Shown here: positions 1 through 8,503 of the stretch, in pieces | Layout of the letters: the number at the start of each line of letters is the position of its first letter | Position numbering within the stretch: position 1 is the first letter of the stretch | Assembly: GCF_900098745.1 (NCBI RefSeq) | Contig: NZ_FQTT01000010.1 | Span: 143,538-207,537, forward strand | Length of the DNA stretch: 64,000 bases | Source of the DNA: Actinomyces glycerinitolerans | GTDB taxonomy: Bacteria > Actinomycetota > Actinomycetes > Actinomycetales > Actinomycetaceae | Direction: 5' to 3' | Translations under genes and position numbers: made by a program | The notes under the pieces: model-generated | What the model was told of the DNA's origin: nothing | Databases searched by the model: none | What the model saw: only the letters and a program-made list of their open reading frames with translations

Positions 1-1
1 C

Positions 2-562
2 ACCAGCACCATCGCCAAGGCCATAACCCGTCACGCACACACCCAAGCACAAACCAACCTCAACACCACCACCAACCCCAAACCCGGCACCATTAATGAC
101 GACTATGACCCTAGAGTCGACGCCATCAACATCCCCTACCAACGAGCCGTCTACGCCATCAGCTACCTCGCCGGCCTCACCGAGAACAAGACCGGCACCA
201 ACACCTACAATCACGCCTTCATCACCGGCCACAGCACAGACGAAAACCAACTATTCGCCATGGCCATCCAGGATGCCGCTAACGCGGGGCTACTGAAACC
301 CGAGGACTACACCATCACCGGCTACAACGACTACACCGGTAAAAGGGCAAAGACCTTCACCTGGATCATCACCAACCCTGACGGCACCCACACCATCGAC
401 CTCACGCAAGCCGACGACCCCACCATGGCCCCAGACGAGGTGGACGCATGGGTCGACATGGTACAAACCGGTATCGGCGACTACATCTTCAAAGACATCA
501 CCGACAACTTCGGCAACGGCGATATGTATGGCTATGACTCAGGGAGCAAATATGGCGGCTGA
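2..562 (+). CDS. C-terminal part of an unknown protein (5' end outside window)
   Basis: The frame is open from the first bases of the window to a TGA at 560-562, giving about 186 residues. The visible part is rich in Thr and Asn, with a Thr/Asn/Pro stretch near its start, followed by a mixed alpha/beta-looking segment (GYNDYTGKRAKTFTWII, then acidic residues) and a Gly/Tyr-rich tail. There is no membrane segment. I do not recognise the family. The long C-terminal part, the absence of basic residues and the Gly-rich end would suit a secreted or surface protein, but that is a guess. Its codons are less GC-rich than those of the glycosidase genes next door. It converges on the GH120 gene and is separated from it by a strong hairpin. 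Confidence 0.6.
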   Translation, partial: TSTIAKAITRHAHTQAQTNLNTTTNPKPGTINDDYDPRVDAINIPYQRAVYAISYLAGLTENKTGTNTYNHAFITGHSTDENQLFAMAIQDAANAGLLKPEDYTITGYNDYTGKRAKTFTWIITNPDGTHTIDLTQADDPTMAPDEVDAWVDMVQTGIGDYIFKDITDNFGNGDMYGYDSGSKYGG

Positions 563-576
563 CTCGCGAGCACTCA

Positions 577-613
577 GGCCCGCTGCCGCCCTCGTCCGGA
601 GCGGCAGCGGGCC
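577..613. terminator. Bidirectional hairpin terminator
   Basis: A perfect 13-bp stem (577-589 GGCCCGCTGCCGC, 601-613 its complement) with an 11-nt loop lies between two converging stop codons (562 and 628). It has no T-run, as is common for GC-rich actinobacterial terminators. Confidence 0.75.
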
Positions 614-627
614 AAGCCGCGCCTGAA

Positions 628-2598
628 TCACCAGATCCGCACGCGATTCACCCCTGGTGTCAGACCGGCCAGCGGCCCGGCCGGGTTGGCGGCGTCGTGG
701 TCCTTGACGCCGCCTACCAGGTCGACGTCGGCCCAGGCCTCGCTGCCGTCCGGGTTCTCCCAAGCGGCATCCGGATACCAGGCGCGCCCCAAGTCCCGTC
801 CGGAGATCGTCGTCGAGGCTGCCGTAGCAAAGGCCTCCGGCAGTTCAATCACCAGCTCTACACCACCACCGTCGGCGTCCTCGATCGCGACATTCACCTC
901 TCCGAGGTGGACCGGCCGCGTCTCACGCACATAGGCGGGAGCCCCATTGCCGTAGGCGTTGTCGCGCACGTACACGGGCAGTTCCACGCCCTCGAAGCGT
1001 TCATGGTCACCCTTGGAGGGATCGTTCACCTGTGCCAGGTAGGCCTCCGCACCATGGGGATGCGCATCGAACAGGGAGGTGCCATCGCTGATCTTCCGGT
1101 GAGCGGGCGGGTTGACGAAGGCGGCCTCCCCTACGGTGGATAGGAACAGGTTGGCGATGTAACGGTCATCGCCGCCGCGGATGGCCGCGTACCCTGCCAC
1201 CTGCGTGGAGTGCGGCAGATGGTAAGGCGTGGGCCGCTCAATGATGGGCTGGTTGGCGACCACGCCCAGCAGCAGGTTATTAACATAGGCACCGCCCTGG
1301 GAATGGCCCTCCAGCGAGACCGGCGAGGCGAACACGTTGTGATCCACCAGGTAGGGCCCGTGACTGACCTCGATGAACAGGTCGCGGGTGTTACGGCGGT
1401 ACACGTTCCGCGTCACGCGCGTGCCCTGCGCCTCCCAGTCCAGCCAGGTCCCCAGAGTGCAATCCTCGATCAGGTTGTGGCGTAGCACCGTGTCGATGGC
1501 GGCGTGCAGTTTGATGCCGGCGATCTCATAGCCGTAGAACTCACGCTTGGTGGCGATGTCGTGGATGTGATTGTCCTCGATCACGGAGAACACGCATCCC
1601 AGGTGGCCGACAATGCCGGTCTGCCCGCAGTCGTGAATGTGGTTGCGGCGCACCACGTGCGAGCCGATCAGCTCCTTGGACCAACCCACCCGGCGAGCAG
1701 AGAAGACGGCCTCCAGCTGATACTGGTAGCCGGGTTTATCCAGACGCTCAGCGGCCCAGTTGGCCCCGGAGGAGTTCTCCTTGCCCAGGGAAACTGCGGA
1801 GCACTTGGCGTCGTGGATGTCGCAGTCCTCGATCACCCACCCCTTGGCCCAGTTGGGGCCGATCAGTCCCGGTTGATCCGCCGTCGGCGGCGCCCAGGGG
1901 GTCGCAGCCTGGGCGAGTTCCAAGCCGCGCACGGTGATGTAGTTGATGTGGTGCACCTCCGGGTAGAACACGCTGCGGCGCACGTTGACCTCCACCAGCG
2001 CCTCATTGGGATCCGCCGACCCGAAGTTCGCCCACACCGTGGTGGCCCGCTCCCCCACCTCCGCGTACCAGACGCGCTGAGTCCAGTCGGGGTCGCGCAC
2101 GGCTTCCGGGGTGCAGGTCCACTGATCCACATCCTGCGTGCGGCGGGGCGGAGCGTCCACCTCTGCCCGACTGGTCACCTCGTACAGGCTGCGCCCGTCC
2201 AGGTACACCTCGCCCAGATGCTTGCGCGGGGCCTGCCGGGAGGCGTAGACGATCCAGTCGCCCTCGATCGGTTCGGCGAAGGGGTTGAAGTCGCCGAACA
2301 TGGTGCCCGGCAGTTCCACCCGCCAGACGCCGTCACCCTCGCGCTCCCAGCCGGTAACAACTTCGGAGCCCTTGATCACCGGGTGCTCACCGGGGGCGGC
2401 GGCGAAGATGATGCGGCGCTCCTCGTCGCGGCCAGTGCGCGGCGGGCGCACCCACTCGCGGTAGGTGCCTTCGTGGATGAGGACGGTGTCACCTGGCATG
2501 GCGGCGCGGGCGGCCCGGTTGATGGTGCGGAAGGGGGCGGCGACGTCGCCGGGGCCTGCATCGGAGCCCGACGGGGATACGTGGAAAACGGTGGACAT
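628..2598 (-). CDS. GH120 beta-xylosidase (cassette 1)
   Basis: 656 residues without a signal peptide, so the enzyme is cytoplasmic. It should release xylose from the non-reducing end of imported xylo-oligosaccharides. The sequence matches the GH120 pattern along its length: an N-terminal GSDxGxG and IHEGTYREWV start, the block ATPWAPPTADQPGLIGPNW, and many right-handed beta-helix turns (IEDNHIHDI, VVRRNHIHDCG). The two catalytic acids of the family are recognisable: Asp387 in LDWEAQG (nucleophile) and Glu410 in FIEVSHG (acid/base), 23 residues apart, the same spacing as in the Thermoanaerobacterium XylC enzyme as I recall it. It is the last gene of the minus-strand cassette, 38 bp after the dehydrogenase. 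A paralogue lies at 25268-27262. Family assignment is firm; the exact substrate is inferred. Confidence 0.93.
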   Translation of the reverse strand: MSTVFHVSPSGSDAGPGDVAAPFRTINRAARAAMPGDTVLIHEGTYREWVRPPRTGRDEERRIIFAAAPGEHPVIKGSEVVTGWEREGDGVWRVELPGTMFGDFNPFAEPIEGDWIVYASRQAPRKHLGEVYLDGRSLYEVTSRAEVDAPPRRTQDVDQWTCTPEAVRDPDWTQRVWYAEVGERATTVWANFGSADPNEALVEVNVRRSVFYPEVHHINYITVRGLELAQAATPWAPPTADQPGLIGPNWAKGWVIEDCDIHDAKCSAVSLGKENSSGANWAAERLDKPGYQYQLEAVFSARRVGWSKELIGSHVVRRNHIHDCGQTGIVGHLGCVFSVIEDNHIHDIATKREFYGYEIAGIKLHAAIDTVLRHNLIEDCTLGTWLDWEAQGTRVTRNVYRRNTRDLFIEVSHGPYLVDHNVFASPVSLEGHSQGGAYVNNLLLGVVANQPIIERPTPYHLPHSTQVAGYAAIRGGDDRYIANLFLSTVGEAAFVNPPAHRKISDGTSLFDAHPHGAEAYLAQVNDPSKGDHERFEGVELPVYVRDNAYGNGAPAYVRETRPVHLGEVNVAIEDADGGGVELVIELPEAFATAASTTISGRDLGRAWYPDAAWENPDGSEAWADVDLVGGVKDHDAANPAGPLAGLTPGVNRVRIW

Positions 2599-2636
2599 GT
2601 TGTGCTCGTTTCTGCGGTTGTGGGCGGCAGCGTGCG

Positions 2637-3680
2637 TCAGCGCTGCGGATGGACCATGCTCTTCAGCGTCGTGGGCGCGGGCTTGTCCCGCAGTGGGGTG
2701 TCGGCGTCGGCGAGGCCGTAGTGGTCGGTGGCCAGGGCATCGAGATCGACCCTTCCGGAGGAGACCAGCTCGATCGCGGTGGGCCAGGTGTTGTTGTAGC
2801 GGAAGATGCCGGTGACGTTGACTTCGTGGCTAGTGATGTAGGAGACCGGCAGGAGCATGTCGTCGTCCCCCATGCCGATGATGATCGCAGAGCCGCCAGG
2901 TTCGACTCGCTTTATGCCATCGACGACGGCGGCGGTCACGCCGGTGGCGTCGAAGAAGGCAGTAAAGGCGCGTCCGTCGAGTGCGGCTTCCCCGGGCGCG
3001 TGGACCTCGGTGGCCCCCAACTCCAGGACCATGCGGCGACGCTGTTCCACTGGGTCGGTGACGACGACGGTGCCGGCTCCGTAGGCGCGGGCAACCTGGG
3101 CGACGATGGCCCCAATGGGGCCGGCACCCGCAATGAGGACACTGTCGCCCACGCCGATGCGGGCCTTGCGCACCGCGGCGATGCCGACGCTAAGCGGTTC
3201 GAGCAGCGCGGCGGCGTCGAAGGACATGTCATCCGGGATGGCGTAGGCGAAATCGTCCTGGATGAGGGCGTACTCGGCGAAACTGCCGTCGATCGGCGGG
3301 GTGGCGTAGAACTCGATATGGGGACAAAGGTTGTACTCCCCACGCTTGCAGTACTTGCATACCCGGCAGCAGCGCTGCGGCTCGATGGACACCCGCTGCC
3401 CCACCCGGCCGGGATCGACGTCGGCGCCCACGGCGACGATAGTGCCGGCGGACTCGTGACCGAGGATCATGGGCTCACGGACGACGAAGTCTCCTATGCG
3501 TCCGTGTTGGTAGTAGTGAACGTCCGAGCCGCATACACCCACGGACTCGATGCGGACCAGAACCTGGTCCGGGTCTGGGACGGGTACGGGACGCTCCTCC
3601 AACACGATGACGCCCGCCTCCTTAAGGACGGATGCGCGCATGGTCTGCGGTAGGGCGAATGGCTCGGAGCTATCTGACAT
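2637..3680 (-). CDS. Zinc-dependent medium-chain dehydrogenase, xylitol/sorbitol dehydrogenase type
   Basis: 347 residues, a typical MDR length. Catalytic zinc ligands are visible in GVCGSDVHYY (Cys) and GHESAG (His, Glu). Four cysteines for structural zinc sit in the CCRVCKYCKRGEYNLC block. The NAD-binding Rossmann motif GAGPIGAIVAQ is near residue 175. This family oxidises polyols such as xylitol, sorbitol or arabinitol to ketoses, or does the reverse. The start has a good ribosome binding site (AGAGGAACCAAC before ATG). It lies 48 bp downstream of the MalG-type permease and 38 bp upstream of the GH120 gene, which suggests that the imported glycoside carries, or is converted through, a polyol or ketose. 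Substrate not determinable from sequence. Confidence 0.85.
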   Translation of the reverse strand: MSDSSEPFALPQTMRASVLKEAGVIVLEERPVPVPDPDQVLVRIESVGVCGSDVHYYQHGRIGDFVVREPMILGHESAGTIVAVGADVDPGRVGQRVSIEPQRCCRVCKYCKRGEYNLCPHIEFYATPPIDGSFAEYALIQDDFAYAIPDDMSFDAAALLEPLSVGIAAVRKARIGVGDSVLIAGAGPIGAIVAQVARAYGAGTVVVTDPVEQRRRMVLELGATEVHAPGEAALDGRAFTAFFDATGVTAAVVDGIKRVEPGGSAIIIGMGDDDMLLPVSYITSHEVNVTGIFRYNNTWPTAIELVSSGRVDLDALATDHYGLADADTPLRDKPAPTTLKSMVHPQR

Positions 3681-3728
3681 GTTGGTTCCTCTTTCAGGCT
3701 CGGATAAAGCGGTTGGTTCGGGATGCGG

Positions 3729-4562
3729 TTACTTGCCGACGCCGGCGGTCAGTCCGGCCACCATCTGCCGACGTCCGAAGGCGTAGGCGACGATCAGCGG
3801 CAGGGCCGAGAGCACGACGGCGGCGAGGATGGCGGGTGTATTGGAGGAGAAGGCCCCCTGGAAGTTCCACAGTGACAGCGGCAGAACGCGTTTGTTGGCG
3901 CTCTGCGTGAGCACGAGGGGGAACAGGAACCCGTTCCACACGTTGAGGGCGTCGTAGATGGCCACGGTTACCAGCGCGGGTCGACACATGGGTGCGGCAA
4001 GGCGCCAGAGCATCTGCCAGTCGGTGGCGCCGTCGACCTTCATTGACTCGAACAGTTCACGGGGCACGTCCCGCAGGAAGTTGGTCAGGATGAGCACCGA
4101 GATGGGGATGGCGAAGGCGACCGAGGGCAGTATCAGGGCCCACAGGGTGTCATATAGGCCGAGCTGCACGATCAGGTAGTAGACCGGCACGATCGTGGCC
4201 TGGATCGGAATCGCAATGCCCAGCAGGAACAGGGAGAAGATCCGGTTGGAGAAGGCTGTGCGGCTGCGCACGATCACATAGGCGGCCATGAAGGAAACGA
4301 CGAGGATTGCGGCGACGGTCGCCACGGTCACGATGACGGAGTTGAGGAAGTAGGTCCAGAAATCGTTCGCGAAGACCTGGATATATGCGTCCAGCGTCGG
4401 GTTGGAAGGCAGGGAGAGCGGGTTCTCGACGTAGTAGTCGGCCTGCGAGCGCAGACTGGTGACGATGATGTAGTAGATCGGGACGACGGCGATCGCCAGC
4501 CAGATCCAGCCGAACAGCCCGCCGATCAGGTTCGGCCGCGTCCCTCCGCGGAAGAGTTTCAT
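3729..4562 (-). CDS. Carbohydrate ABC importer permease, MalG type (cassette 1)
   Basis: 277 residues with six hydrophobic segments. The cytoplasmic EAA loop reads ESMKVDGATDWQMLWRLAAPM, which contacts the ATPase. The chain ends ...GLTAGVGK, typical of MalG-family (CUT1) subunits. The ATG at 4562 overlaps the stop of the upstream permease (TGATG) and has AAGGAG seven bases upstream; a GTG one codon earlier is the alternative. It forms the membrane channel with the MalF-type protein at 4562-5497 and takes substrate from the lipoprotein at 5537-6844. Closely similar in layout and sequence to the permease at 29207-30085. Confidence 0.93.
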   Translation of the reverse strand: MKLFRGGTRPNLIGGLFGWIWLAIAVVPIYYIIVTSLRSQADYYVENPLSLPSNPTLDAYIQVFANDFWTYFLNSVIVTVATVAAILVVSFMAAYVIVRSRTAFSNRIFSLFLLGIAIPIQATIVPVYYLIVQLGLYDTLWALILPSVAFAIPISVLILTNFLRDVPRELFESMKVDGATDWQMLWRLAAPMCRPALVTVAIYDALNVWNGFLFPLVLTQSANKRVLPLSLWNFQGAFSSNTPAILAAVVLSALPLIVAYAFGRRQMVAGLTAGVGK

Positions 4563-5497
4563 CACAGGGCTCCTTCCATGTCGCTCTCCATTTTCGAGCT
4601 GCCGGAGACGTTGTTAAGGAGCCAGGCGATGAGCAGTCCGACGACGACCAGAATGACGCCGATGACGCTGGCCCCGCCCATGTTGTATGAGCGGAAACCG
4701 GTCAGGTACATGTCAAGGGGCAGCACACGCGTGGCATTGCCCGGCCCGCCGGCCGTCATCACGAAGATCAGGTCGAAGTAGGTCAGTGAGCCGGTGATCA
4801 TCAGGGTGGAGGACGTGATGATCGTGTTTCGCAGTTGCGGCAGAGTGATGTAGAAGAAGTTCTGCACCCTATTGGCCCCGTCAATCATTGCCGCCTCGTA
4901 AATACTGGCCGGGATCTGGCGCGCAGCGCCCTGGTAGAGCAGGGAATGGAAGGGGACGAAGCACCAGGCGATGACCGCCATGATCGTCGGCAGCGCCAGG
5001 CTCGGATTCCCCAGGAAGTCCCGGGACAGGAAGTCGAGCCCGAATGCCCGCGACATGCCGAAGTTGGGGTCCAACAGCGCGGTGAAGGCGATGCCCACCG
5101 CGGTGGCACTGAACAGCAGTGGCAGGAAGTAAAGCACCGAGAGCACGCCGCGGTAGCGCTGCTGTCCGGCCATGAATACGCCCAGCAGCAGGCTGATCGG
5201 GGTCTGGATGACCCAGCACATGACCGTCATGATCAGGGTCAGGACGATCGCGTGCTGCGTGGTGGCATTGCCGAGCATTCGGCTCCAGTTGCTCGTGCCG
5301 GCGAAGGATAACGACCCCAGGCCGTCCCAGTTCATGAAGGACAGCACGAATACGCCGATGAGCGGAACCAAGGCGAAGCAGCCGAAGAAGACGAGCGCCG
5401 GAGCGGCATACCAGGCCGAGGGACCCCCGGCTACGCCGCGTCCGCCCGATCCGCGGACGCGGCCGACCGCCCGACGACGGACAATGGGATTAGTCAT
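4562..5497 (-). CDS. Carbohydrate ABC importer permease, MalF/UgpA type (cassette 1)
   Basis: 311 residues. A basic, Arg/Gly-rich N-terminus is followed by about six membrane segments and the EAA loop EAAMIDGANRVQNFFYITLPQL near residue 210. This is one half of a CUT1-type sugar importer channel. It follows the binding protein by 39 bp and overlaps the MalG partner by one base, so the two are translationally coupled. Long identical blocks (YFLPLL, LLDPNFGM, FVPxHxLLYQxxARQIP) are shared with the permease at 30085-30993, showing that the two cassettes are paralogous. Likely substrate: xylo-oligosaccharides or a xyloside, from the neighbouring GH120 gene. Confidence 0.93.
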   Translation of the reverse strand: MTNPIVRRRAVGRVRGSGGRGVAGGPSAWYAAPALVFFGCFALVPLIGVFVLSFMNWDGLGSLSFAGTSNWSRMLGNATTQHAIVLTLIMTVMCWVIQTPISLLLGVFMAGQQRYRGVLSVLYFLPLLFSATAVGIAFTALLDPNFGMSRAFGLDFLSRDFLGNPSLALPTIMAVIAWCFVPFHSLLYQGAARQIPASIYEAAMIDGANRVQNFFYITLPQLRNTIITSSTLMITGSLTYFDLIFVMTAGGPGNATRVLPLDMYLTGFRSYNMGGASVIGVILVVVGLLIAWLLNNVSGSSKMESDMEGAL

Positions 5498-5536
5498 GAT
5501 CGATCCTGCTAGGCATGTGTGCGGCTCGGAATGCCC

Positions 5537-6844
5537 TCACAGGGTCGCATTCATATTGGCGACGAACTGCTCGGGCTCTAGCTGCAACAAGAAGATTTGG
5601 GAGAGGTTGGTGAGCAGTTCCTGCGCCGCGGCCGAGGACAGCGCCTGATCCCACGACTGGGTGAAGCTCCCGGCATTCTTCACCATGTCATAGCCGTAGG
5701 CGAGGTACTCGGCGTGCTCGGAGGCGGCAATGGCGTCGTCGGCGTCCAGCGCGGCCGGAATGGTGCCTCCTGTCACGAGCGCTTCTATGTAGGCCTCGTT
5801 GTAGAGCTCCTCATTGAGGTAGTCGATGGCGATCTGCTGAGCCTCCTGGGAGCCATTGGAGGCCACCGACCAGTAGTTGGCGGGGTTGCCCACGATGTTG
5901 GACAGGTCGCCGGTACCACCAGCCACCGAGGGGAAGTCCATGTAGCCGAGGTTGCCGTCACTCATGAAGTCCGGGGCATCCGTGAGGAAGTTTGCATACA
6001 CCCAGGAGCCCTGGAGGATCATGGCCGCCTTGCCGGTGTGGATGAGGGCGATGTCGGCACCGGAGTCGGCGTCGACCGAGCCGTAGGAGTTTCCGAAACC
6101 GCCGGCCCTGACCAATTCCTGGATCTTCTCCAGCGCGCCGGTGATGGCCGGGTCCGACCAGGCATCCTTCTCTCCGGCAACGATTCTAGCGAAAGGCTCG
6201 GCACCCCCGATGCGGTCGGTCAGGTATTCGATCCACATCAGGTAGGGCCACTGGGAGGAGCCGGCCTCGGCGAAGGGGATGTATCCGGCGGCGGTGAACT
6301 CGGGGACGAGTTCCAGCAGTTCGTCCCAGGTGGTCGGCGGCTGCGCGCCGATGGCCTCGAAGGCGGGCTTGGAGTAGTAGAGCATGACCGGCTGGGCGTT
6401 GTTGTTGGGCAGGGCGTAGACCTTGCCGTCGATCTTGCCGGGGTCCAGCAGCGAGGGGACGATGCGCTCCTGTGCCGCGGCAGTGGTTTCGGTCAGGTCG
6501 ACCACCTGCTCGTTGGCGACGTAGTCGGCCAGAGTGCCGCCGGCCCAGTTGTACAGCAGAGTCGGTGCGTTGCCGGCACCGACGGCGGTGCGGATCTTCT
6601 CCTTGTAAGCATCGTTGGCGAACCACTCGGTGGCAATCTGCCGATCGGTGTGGGCGGAGTTCCAACGCTCGAAGGAGTCGCGGAAGGTCTGTTCCGGGCC
6701 GCCGGTCAGCACCCAGGCGGTGGCGCCGTTACCCGCGGAGGAAGTGGATCCGGGCCGGTTGCCACAGGCGGCGAGGAGCCCGGCTGCGCCCGCCGCGAGC
6801 ATGCCGCCGGTCATCTGCCGCCGCGAGATCTTCAGCTGGTACAT
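5537..6844 (-). CDS. Sugar-binding lipoprotein of ABC importer (cassette 1)
   Basis: 435 residues from the ATG at 6844, which has GAGAGG at the right distance. Upstream in-frame codons give no plausible signal, so the short form is preferred. The N-terminus has twin Arg (SRRQMTG), a hydrophobic core and a lipobox LLAAC with the lipid-attachment Cys near residue 26. The rest is a CUT1 extracellular solute-binding protein (family 1), with typical segments such as WVLTGGPEQTFRDSFERWN and AMILQGSWVYANF. It is tethered outside the membrane and delivers oligosaccharide to the two permeases downstream. A promoter and a palindromic operator lie just upstream, divergent from the LacI gene at 7093. Confidence 0.92.
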   Translation of the reverse strand: MYQLKISRRQMTGGMLAAGAAGLLAACGNRPGSTSSAGNGATAWVLTGGPEQTFRDSFERWNSAHTDRQIATEWFANDAYKEKIRTAVGAGNAPTLLYNWAGGTLADYVANEQVVDLTETTAAAQERIVPSLLDPGKIDGKVYALPNNNAQPVMLYYSKPAFEAIGAQPPTTWDELLELVPEFTAAGYIPFAEAGSSQWPYLMWIEYLTDRIGGAEPFARIVAGEKDAWSDPAITGALEKIQELVRAGGFGNSYGSVDADSGADIALIHTGKAAMILQGSWVYANFLTDAPDFMSDGNLGYMDFPSVAGGTGDLSNIVGNPANYWSVASNGSQEAQQIAIDYLNEELYNEAYIEALVTGGTIPAALDADDAIAASEHAEYLAYGYDMVKNAGSFTQSWDQALSSAAAQELLTNLSQIFLLQLEPEQFVANMNATL

Positions 6845-6932
6845 GGTTGTTCCTCTCATGCTGAGCCGGTGCGGCCACGCCGCCGCACCGCGGGAAATGA
6901 GCAAGCATCGGTGAACACCGTCGTCCACATAG

Positions 6933-6946
6933 CGAAAATGTTTTCG
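6933..6946. promoter_or_regulatory. Palindromic LacI-type operator of cassette 1
   Basis: CGAAAATGTTTTCG has 6-bp arms and a 2-bp centre. It lies 20 bp downstream of the -10 element of the binding-protein promoter and between the divergent binding-protein and LacI genes, so it is a likely site for the LacI protein at 7093. A half-site-like CGAAAATAAACG lies at 7050-7061. Confidence 0.65.
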
Positions 6947-6966
6947 TTTGTTTCGCCGATGAACTG

Positions 6967-6995
6967 ATACTACAGCGCCGCGTCGCACCAAACAA
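6967..6995 (-). promoter_or_regulatory. Promoter of cassette 1 operon
   Basis: On the minus strand, TTGTTT (6995-6990), a 17-bp spacer, then TAGTAT (6972-6967). Transcription would start about 7 bp later, just before the CGAAAA palindrome. Confidence 0.6.
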
Positions 6996-7092
6996 CCGTG
7001 CGTTTGATCACGATCTTGTAACGCACGTCGGAAATGGTGACCCATTGTGCGAAAATAAACGAAACTTATTGCCCCGATCCTAAGAGGTTCAC

Positions 7093-8220
7093 ATGTCCCG
7101 ACCGCGTTCCTCCGGTCCTACACAGGCCGCCGTCGCCGCCCGTGCGGGAGTCTCCGTGGCCACCGTCTCGAAGGCGCTGCGGGCAGACCCGGTCATCTCC
7201 GCCCCGACCCGGACGGCCGTACTCGCCGCCGCGCGTGAGCTCGGCTATCGCACCCCGGTTACCACGCTGCCCGGTGCCGCCGCAGATCCAACTGCGCGCC
7301 CGGTGACGGCGGTATTCGACACCGTGGACACTCAGTACGCCGCCTATGTGCTGCGAGGACTGCTGGAGGAGGCGGAACTCGATGGCGTCTGGCTGCGGGT
7401 CCGGCACATCGGTTCGTCGATGGACCAGTTGGATCAGGCGCACCGGGAGGTGTGGGAACGCAGTGTGCTTGAGGTGCTGCCCTCCTCTTACGGGGTCGTG
7501 CTGGTCACCACGGGCGTCACCGCGACAATGGTCGCCTCCGCCGGTGAGTTGAGCGTTCCCCTGGTTGCCGTCGACCCAGCCAGTGCGGTGCCCGGGGGCA
7601 TCTCGTCGATCGGTGCCACCAACCAACGCGGCGGGCAACAGGCCGTGACGCACCTGCTCGAACTGGGCCACCGCCGCATTGGCATCGTCACCGGCCCGTC
7701 GGAATCCATACCCGCCAACGAGCGGGTAGCCGGATACCGCAGCGCCCTGGCCACCGCAGGCATCGCCCACGACCCCGCACTGGTGCGCGCCGGACGCTTC
7801 GATTACGACTCCGGCCTGGTCCATGGCGGGGATCTGCTGGACCTCAAGGCGCCACCGACCGCCATCGTCGCCGGCTGCGACGCCGCTGCGGTCGGCGTCA
7901 TCGAGGCAGCCCGGCGCCGCGGTCTGCGCGTACCCGAGGACCTGTCGGTGGTGGGATTCGACGACACTTTAACCGCCACGGTCTGCTCCCCCAGGCTCAC
8001 CACCGTTCACCAGCCTCTGGTCGACATCGGCGCCGAGGCAATGCGCACCGTCATCCGCCTGGCCACGTCACGCGGCTCCCGCGCCCTGTCCCCCATCGAA
8101 CTGGCCACCACCCTCGTAGTACGCGACTCAACCGCACCTCCCCTGCACACCTGTTCGGCTTATCAGGAAGACGCACCGACGGACACAACAGAGGGGAGCC
8201 ACCCGGCGGTGACCGGATGA
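7093..8220 (+). CDS. LacI-family regulator of cassette 1
   Basis: 375 residues; AAGAGG precedes the ATG. An N-terminal helix-turn-helix (TQAAVAARAGVSVATVSKALRADPVIS, about residues 9-35) and hinge are followed by a periplasmic-binding-protein-like sensor domain (VTAVFDTVDTQYAAYVLRGL, GHRRIGIVTGPSES, DLSVVGFDD). The C-terminal motif LVVRDSTAPP is shared by the other LacI proteins here. It is divergent from the binding-protein operon, with a palindrome between them, so it most likely represses cassette 1 until a xylo-oligosaccharide or related inducer binds. An unusual feature is a tail of about 20 residues beyond the STAPP motif. Confidence 0.92.
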   Translation: MSRPRSSGPTQAAVAARAGVSVATVSKALRADPVISAPTRTAVLAAARELGYRTPVTTLPGAAADPTARPVTAVFDTVDTQYAAYVLRGLLEEAELDGVWLRVRHIGSSMDQLDQAHREVWERSVLEVLPSSYGVVLVTTGVTATMVASAGELSVPLVAVDPASAVPGGISSIGATNQRGGQQAVTHLLELGHRRIGIVTGPSESIPANERVAGYRSALATAGIAHDPALVRAGRFDYDSGLVHGGDLLDLKAPPTAIVAGCDAAAVGVIEAARRRGLRVPEDLSVVGFDDTLTATVCSPRLTTVHQPLVDIGAEAMRTVIRLATSRGSRALSPIELATTLVVRDSTAPPLHTCSAYQEDAPTDTTEGSHPAVTG

Positions 8221-8394
8221 CTCCCGACGCAAGCGACCCGGTTGAACCACCCGCCGAGGGCATCCACAAGGACGCCAAGGGCCCGGATCAGCTGAGCGAG
8301 CGATTAGAACACCGCTCACCTGCCGGGCTATTCCCTTGCCCTTGCGAACTTTGGGGGTTATCGACGCGAGCGCGGCGCTCCAACCGAAGCACGA

Positions 8395-8430
8395 CGGGAG
8401 GGCACGACGGCATTCCATCGTGCCCTCCCG
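8395..8430 (+). terminator. Hairpin terminator after LacI gene
   Basis: Perfect 13-bp stem (8395-8407 and 8418-8430, arm CGGGAGGGCACGA) with a 10-nt loop, between the converging LacI and xylanase genes. Confidence 0.7.
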
Positions 8431-8466
8431 CGGCGCCGGCGGGTAGCGTCCCCCCGACCGGCGCAT

Positions 8467-8499
8467 CCCGTAGCCGGGTCGTACCGCCCCGGCTACGGG
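8467..8499 (-). terminator. Hairpin terminator after GH10 xylanase
   Basis: Perfect 12-bp stem (8467-8478 and 8488-8499, arm CCCGTAGCCGGG) with a 9-nt loop, beginning four bases past the xylanase stop on the minus strand. The rest of the interval 8221-8503 shows only these two hairpins. Confidence 0.7.
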
Positions 8500-8503
8500 A
8501 GTC

